Below are positions 58,687 through 64,000 of a stretch of 64,000 nt of DNA, in pieces. The stretch is from Stenopsyche tienmushanensis. Its lineage: Eukaryota > Arthropoda > Insecta > Trichoptera > Stenopsychidae. The translations under genes were made by a program, and so were the position numbers. Position 1 is the stretch's first letter. Each line of letters starts with the position of its first letter. The stretch is from the NCBI GenBank assembly GCA_008973525.1, contig WACJ01000114.1, positions 620,001 to 684,000 on the forward strand. Direction: 5' to 3'. The notes under the pieces are model-generated. The model saw nothing but the letters and a program-made list of their open reading frames with translations, had not been told where the DNA came from and searched no databases.

Positions 58687-59634
58687 TAGTGAATCCAATC
58701 CCGGGATCCCAGACAGTTTTAGTAGAATCCCGGTATTAGTAAACGTAATCCCGAGAAATTCGGGATTGAAATTTTTATCTAACAGAAATCGTACACCTCA
58801 CCAACACGACGAAGGCTACTAAATCGAGACATTCCCGGCGAAAGACGCTTAGAAACAGTGGCGTAATTACTAATTGGCATATACATATATAGCGTACATA
58901 TATGTTTTTCAAATTGTTATATTAACCTTTCCCTACCGGTGATGTATTTACTACACCTCGACTCTAATAATGCGAATATCGATGTGAAATATAATTGATA
59001 CGGGGTTCAGAATTTTTGTATTCCTCCGTAATATAATTACGAATCACATCAAAGTATTATAGTATATAAGTATTCATCTGCAGCGAAGGAAATAAATAGT
59101 TTGTCGGGAAATCGGGAATTTTGCGAGTTTTAGTCCGTGTCTCAGCAGAAAGGAATTTTATCAGTCACATTGATGGTGTTATACGAAAATGAGGGCTCAC
59201 GCGATCATCGACTCGAATTGGCATTTAAATATCTGATGACGATGCCCCCAACGAGTGTGGAAGCTGAACGTGCATTTTCAGCAGCAAGTTGCCTGACTTC
59301 CAAAATCTGATCCAAACTAAATGACGAAACACTCGATGGTTTAATGTTACTTTGGGCATATTTTCAAAATAATATTTGAATTTTTTTAGTATTTTATTTA
59401 TCTTTTTTTAAATTGTATTTTTATCTTTTCTTAAATAAATAAAATTCTTTGGCCTTCAATTTATTTTTTATATTCAACAAATGGACTTATTAGTTATTTT
59501 TGATCAAATTTATCAATGTAATTTCTTGAAATATTGAAAATCCCAATCCCGGAATCCCGGGATAGATCCCGGGATTGTCTAATGAAATCCCAAAATCCCG
59601 GGATCGAAATTTTGGCTCGGGATTGGATTCCCTA
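58687..59634 (+). mobile_element. Family G hAT, copy G4, complete ends
   Basis: 948 bp with perfect 8-bp duplication ATGATGCA at 58679-58686 and 59635-59642. Ends are TAGTGAATCCAATCCC and GGATTGGATTCCCTA. The interior matches G1, including the dimerisation-domain codons (TSVEAERAFSAASCL), which are broken by a stop after LTSKI. It is the reference copy for the family's limits. Confidence 0.95.
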
Positions 59635-59642
59635 ATGATGCA

Positions 59643-61079
59643 ACACCTTGGTCCATGGGCTGGATCAAAGATGCTATATTAGAGAGCAAACAGCTTTATT
59701 TTATGAGTTCCTGTTGTGTTTCATCAATTTTTTGAAGAAACAATAAGTTCTTCTCGTGCGTTGACGATAGGCAATAAATATCGAAATTGTTTCTAATAAT
59801 CATTAAAAAATTAATTAACACTTTTCAAGCACGAATAATCCACACCCAAATAATCGAGAGTACACTCTAGTTTTGAGATGAAGGGTTCTAACATTGAAAA
59901 TAAGATTAAAAACATATTTGCAATGGTTAGTCGTTATATTTTTACATAGAACCCGATAATATCCCAGATGTTTCCAAATGAATTATCGGTAGTGTGTATA
60001 TATTATACATATATATATATATATATAAGTCATTGCATATTTCAGATTGCATTGGAATTTAAATATTGCCATTTAAAAATCCAATTGACATCGTTTTCTT
60101 TCATTTTTTTCTACCGTTCAAGCAATTTTTCAATTTCATTTCAAAAACACTCATCCCAATAATATTAATATTAGTTATTTTGTAAAAGGATATAATTAAT
60201 AGTAATCGAAGAGTGAAATATTCAGCACCTGAGGGGATCGTAAGATTTCAAACTAAGCTTCGTTATATTTTTTGTGTTCATCGTCTAGAAAAAAATATAG
60301 TTTTTTTTCTTATTTAATTACTACTTTGTTTGCTAAACACTCTGGTTTAATTTGTTCAGTATTATCCCGTTATACTCAGAGAATTATATTTTGTTACTAA
60401 TTATGACTTAAGGGTAGAAATTGATTAGACGAGGAGAGATTGGATTTCAATAATGACGTCAAAACATAAATATCAATATATCCCAGAGGCTTTTGCATTG
60501 AGATTATATATGAAACTTTGTTATTATGAGATTATTGCACTTGATTCACTGTAAATTGTTAAAATTCATTGGAAATGTTAAAAATATCATTTTTTCAATC
60601 TTATCTATTTTAATAAAATGTTCAATTACACAAATGTATAGTTTGAACAACTTACATATCCTTACTATAAGGCTTCCGTTTCGAAAATGATTCATGTTCT
60701 TGTCAATTGGAGAATTTAATAGATCCCATTTATATAATAATTATAGTCGCTAGCGTATATTTATGATGTACTTCAAAAGATGGAAGTTAATGGATTACAT
60801 TACAAAAAGACACGTTTTTTTCTATGTTTTAAATATAACGAAAGAAATACTTAAGCATAAAAATGAGCAACATTTAAATTAAAAAAGTCCTAATAAAATA
60901 AAGTATTGTCGGGATAACTCGAGATTGAACGAAAGATTACAGATGATGCAACGAATGAAAGTGGTTACCATTTCTAAACAAATGTACCTCGCTTATTTTA
61001 TTTCGATTGTATTCACATTCGAATAATGCGCATTTGGCATCTGCTTGGCAAATATAAGAGAAATATATTATTACGATTG
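59643..61079. other. Unannotated AT-rich stretch
   Basis: No gene recognised. Contains a TA microsatellite at about 59998-60028. Confidence 0.5.
59998..60028 (+). repeat. (TA)n microsatellite
   Basis: Roughly 15 TA units with a TATTATACA interruption. Confidence 0.9.
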
Positions 61080-61625
61080 AATATTACATATTACAGATAT
61101 TACAACAAATTATTCTTAACAGCTTGCAAACGACTTGTAAACGACATTGCAAATAGGTTTTCAACCAAATAAAGATGTCCTTTGCTTTTTTCCTAAAATC
61201 CAACGGGTTTTTATATACTAAAAAAAATAGTCTGAAAGGGCGATGTTCCATATAACAGATCCAGCGAATACGGTGAATTTAACGATTCATTGAGGATTCT
61301 TAAAATTTTCAACATGATCGGGTGCTATTTTGCTGTTGAGTAATTCACCAAAGCTGATATTTTTGATGCAATGTTTATTCAATCAATCCAACTGTTGAAA
61401 ATATATCTCTGTCGATAATTTCTCATCTTGGAACAATGCTTCCAAACAAATTATAACCTTTAGAATCCCTCCATACACACAAAAGCACTATTTTTAATGC
61501 AATGTTCGTTTAGGGGTTGAAACATGTTTTTGTTCATACCGTAGCCATTGTTTATTTTCCCCCTCGCGTTTGCATAGAAAATCTATTTCTCATCACCAGT
61601 CACTAAATAACGAAAAATGATCATA
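61080..61625 (-). pseudogene. Mariner transposase remnant
   Basis: On the minus strand LVTGDEK, stop, IFYANARGKINN starts the first catalytic block. Then come LCIW-like codons (FVCMEGF) and SPYSLDLLYGTSPFQTIFF, which aligns with HPPYSPDLAPSDYHLF. Frames are badly broken and the second Asp block is not clear. The spacing of about 130 codons between the first and third blocks fits mariner. Confidence 0.5.
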
Positions 61626-61779
61626 ATCATTATTTCAAATATAGTGTAGAACATGTGGTTAAAGTGATTTTCCCAGTAGTTCGAAAGTTACAACAGGTGT
61701 GAAGCACTTCACATACGTCGGTGACGGTGGTAACAAAATATTAACCTTTTTGTGAGTACTTACGGAAATATCCGTTTTG

Positions 61780-62255
61780 ACTTTCACTATTCAAAAAGAG
61801 CATTCTTGTGCATTGAAGCTCCGAGGCGGACAGAGACAAAGAGAACTTAGCGCAGTTCGGGAGACTGAGACGGATAGCTTCTTCATATGCATCGCATGAT
61901 TGTATAGATCGTTAAGCCCAAATTTATCCACTTATAATGATTTCGATTTCAAGCGTGTTATTTGTTTACGCAAAGAAACGACCGAATATTGTGTGTTATC
62001 GAGAGTGTTTGTTTATTTAACTGCTTGCTGTTCTTCGCTGCGTGTTGAATGAGTCTTTGTCCAATTATCATTTCCTTCTAAAGGAGGAGCACTTGAATCG
62101 ATTTTTTGTGCATTGTTTATGTAAAGAAATGACAAGTGGCTCTGCCTCGAATTGAAGATTGTCTTACGCTGATTAGGAGCTGACAGAAAGTAATCGGTGT
62201 AAAGCGATTATGACATCAACGACTTCATCGATTTTAAATTTGCTCACTAACGAAA
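61780..62255 (-). mobile_element. Penelope-like element 3' part, second copy
   Basis: The reverse complement repeats 52200-52690: the codons SKFKIDEVVDVIIALHRLLS at 62250-62191, then the 3' untranslated sequence. The 5' part with the nuclease is absent. Confidence 0.8.
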
Positions 62256-62489
62256 AGGTTAAGTGGGGTTTTAAGAAGCGAACCATAAGGTAAAAAAATA
62301 GTATTAAAAAAAAGTATAATTTTGTGTAAATTAATATGCCATTTGATTTTTTATTCCAAATAACCAAAACGCACGTAATAGCGGTCACCGCAAAAAACAT
62401 TATTTTTTTTCGAAGATTGATTTAAATATGTGGTGAAAAGTTCGCAGTTGTATGTTTATTGGCCGTTTTGTCAATGAATGTTTCTACCC

Positions 62490-63070
62490 ACCCGTCAATG
62501 AAAATGGTCTGGCTGGACCCTCATACATTTTGTATGGAAATTGATGAAAAAAAAATTAAATTACGATTTTTTTTATTATTAGTTCTCTGGTTCAAATTCT
62601 TATAAACTATAAATTATGCCAATGCTGCAGTATTCAGCATATTGTAGAAAAAATCTGGCATATTTTATGCCGGGTGCACAAAAGAAGAGCTTTCAAGCAA
62701 GTAGAGTAAGCCGTGTGCCAACAAACCATCAGCTCTAGCTTTGTTTAAACAGAGCTTATTTCGTTTTAAAGCTATTTTTTAGTTCAAAAATGGAAGTAGA
62801 AATACTACCCTCCTAGCTTACCAGCACTTGCTTGCTCTACTAGCTTCGTGTGCACCGGGCATTAGACTGCCGTTTATATCCTCCCCAAGCATCTGCTCCA
62901 TAACCTCCCTTGTGCTTGTTGTAAAATGACATTACCTGTGGCTTTTGGGCTTCTCAAACAACTTCAGTAATATAATGGACAGTTGACAATGGGATAATAG
63001 CTTTTAATTTTTTCGGAACGTTTGAAACAGCTGCAACATTGTCTGTAAATCCGTAATAACATTTTTTCTC
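62490..63070 (-). mobile_element. Family F piggyBac-derived element, copy F3
   Basis: Its 3' end is at left (GTCAATGAAAATGGTCTGG at 62493-62511). The nested palindromic MITE lies at 62668-62861, and transposase remnants follow at 62880-63010 on the minus strand (FGF-less, but with KKLK and MLFYNKHK codons). Its 5' part is truncated. Confidence 0.75.
62668..62861. mobile_element. Palindromic MITE nested in F3
   Basis: Starts TGCCGGGTGCACA and ends TGTGCACCGGGCA, about 194 bp, at the same site in the element as in F1 and F2. Confidence 0.75.
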
Positions 63071-63218
63071 TAAACACAAGGATCTCGAACTTTTTTTATA
63101 ACTTTAAATTCTGTTAAATCCCTCAAAGAACAAATTTAGGGAGGTTTGGTAAGATCTATACATAGCTACTATTAAAAAAAACTCAAAATGCACAAAAATG
63201 GTTTGGCTAGACCAGGGG

Positions 63219-63350
63219 TCGGCAACCAGCGGCTCGCGAGCCACATGTGGCTCTTTGGATGTGAAGCTGCGGCTCTTTATATCCATACGTAAATTACGAA
63301 ATTTTCTACTTGAATAACCATGTAAAACCATCGCTCCCATTGAATTTGTT
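63219..63350. mobile_element. hAT-type end, CAGGGGTCGGCAACC family
   Basis: CAGGGGTCGGCAACCAGCGG then CTCGCGAGCCACATGTGGCT is the widely seen terminus of a hAT group (TIR CAGGGGTCGGCAACC). The other end and a target duplication are not visible, so only a terminal fragment is claimed. Limits on the right are uncertain. Confidence 0.65.
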
Positions 63351-63459
63351 TGCCCAATTGTTTGTTATTGAAGTACAAGTTAGTGTTGTAAGTAAATGTT
63401 AAATTGTTTCAATTTTTTCCTTAAATAATAAGTGATTATCTTTTTCTTTTCTTCTGTGG

Positions 63460-63620
63460 GAGGGGAATCTTTGCAAGAATGGGTATTCTGGGTAGTGTGG
63501 GATTAACGATTAACTCGTTCCTACCCACTAAACCCCTCTCTTGTCCTTCTCTGGCCCTCTGGTATTGTTTTACGCATTGCTTCAGGAGGTCAGGTAGTCT
63601 GGCCTTAGATTGGCCCTATT
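63460..63620 (-). mobile_element. R1-like LINE 3' region
   Basis: Follows the ORF2 stop on the minus strand and shares its higher GC content, then fades into T-rich (A-rich on the minus strand) sequence near 63440-63450, which would be the 3' tail. Confidence 0.5.
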
Positions 63621-63999
63621 CTATTGTCGGAGAGGCGCTCTGCATCTCTTTCTCTCACTGCCCTCTTTGGCGCTCAGAATCTCTTCTACGTACTTGCGCC
63701 AAAGGTTCCAGTTCTTCTTGCTTCCTATCATGCTGTGGATCATGTTGTCGACGTTGAGATCGGCTACCCCGAGTGCTTGTTTCAGCAATTTTCTCTGGGC
63801 TGCCCAAGCCTCACAGCCAATGACGGTGTGCTCAAAGTCGTCGACCTCCGCTTGGCAGTGGTAGCACATTGCGGATGGTTCTTTGCCAATCCGCTTCAGG
63901 TACGCACCGAAGCATCCATGCACCTGAGTCAAGAGGACCGTCTCCACCGACTTATGACCGGGATAAGTCGATGGGTTCATCTTCCCTTGCTGGACTGAT
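63621..63999 (-). CDS. R1-like LINE ORF2 C-terminus, continues beyond the window
   Basis: The frame is open from the window edge to a TAG at 63623-63621. It reads SVETVLLTQVHGCFGAYLKR, IGKEPSAMCYHCQAEVDDFE and HTVIGCEAWAAQRKLLKQ, then a helical Lys/Glu-rich tail. R1-clade LINE proteins end with LTQxLTGHGCFxxYLxRI and a CCHC knuckle. Here CYHC, the His of FEH and the Cys of VIGC give C-x2-C-x8-H-x4-C. Such proteins reverse-transcribe and integrate the element's RNA. No stop occurs in the visible 126 codons, so this copy may be young. The catalytic domains lie outside the window. Confidence 0.88.
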   Translation of the reverse strand, partial: SVQQGKMNPSTYPGHKSVETVLLTQVHGCFGAYLKRIGKEPSAMCYHCQAEVDDFEHTVIGCEAWAAQRKLLKQALGVADLNVDNMIHSMIGSKKNWNLWRKYVEEILSAKEGSERKRCRAPLRQ

Positions 64000-64000
64000 C

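Noticed and set aside
63624..63998. Plus-strand 124-codon frame at the right edge
   Set aside because: Shadow of the R1-like ORF2 on the minus strand, which has family motifs.
1..64000. CRISPR arrays, rRNA, tRNA genes or bacterial operons
   Set aside because: No regularly spaced direct repeats, no A-box/B-box pair or cloverleaf, and no ribosome-binding-site-led gene series were seen.

Overview
The window is AT-rich eukaryotic DNA, almost certainly from an arthropod and probably an insect. The evidence is the spliced gene structure, the absence of operons, and the transposon mix: mariner, Tigger/pogo, piggyBac, several hAT families, Penelope-like elements, R1-like and other LINEs, and many MITEs. 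The species cannot be named from this sequence.

The only gene supported by splice signals lies on the minus strand at 40143-42607. Two coding exons join in frame into a 365-codon stretch with consensus splice sites. I do not recognise the protein. Its 3' continuation is not visible, and a non-coding first exon near 56181-56400 is possible but speculative. A few other open frames look coding-like but cannot be identified (3080-3358, 44426-44545, 54789-54974, 56405-56668, all minus strand except 44426-44545).

The rest is layered transposon debris in unique AT-rich sequence. Left third: family A TTAA MITEs (711-1628, 11451-12368, 18519-19429), a hAT with AATCCCGGGAT repeats (family G, 4118-5080), a mariner (5081-5665), piggyBac C-terminal remnants (5860-6110, 10660-10960), two other MITEs (8146-8715, 9559-10254), a piggyBac-derived composite (family F, 13619-14980), and a mariner split by a family A copy (18035-19500). 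Middle: hAT family D remnants (20566, 24600, 37610), one holding a nested hAT MITE (21034-21949) with a perfect 8-bp duplication; a mariner (23073-23965); LINE fragments (26200, 33520); a second G copy, the fourth A copy, a 91-bp Tc1-type MITE and a 171-bp G derivative; and a second F copy (35795). Right third: the gene, a ZBED5-like hAT family (E: 41467, 43222-44042, 48940-50072), mariner and Tigger remnants (44733-46081), the fifth A copy, Penelope-like elements (51522-52700, 61780-62255), further D, G and F copies, and an R1-like LINE running off the right edge.

Insertion history can be read from target-site duplications: TTAA for A, 8 bp for hATs G, C and E, TA for the Tc1-type and mariner ends. 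The most unusual observations are a roughly 20-bp motif around AAACGCGTTT shared by at least three otherwise different MITE families, a palindromic MITE fixed at the same site inside all three copies of a broken piggyBac element, and a 75-bp flank shared by two A copies on one side only. No CRISPR, rRNA or tRNA gene was seen, and nothing suggests a bacterial or viral origin.
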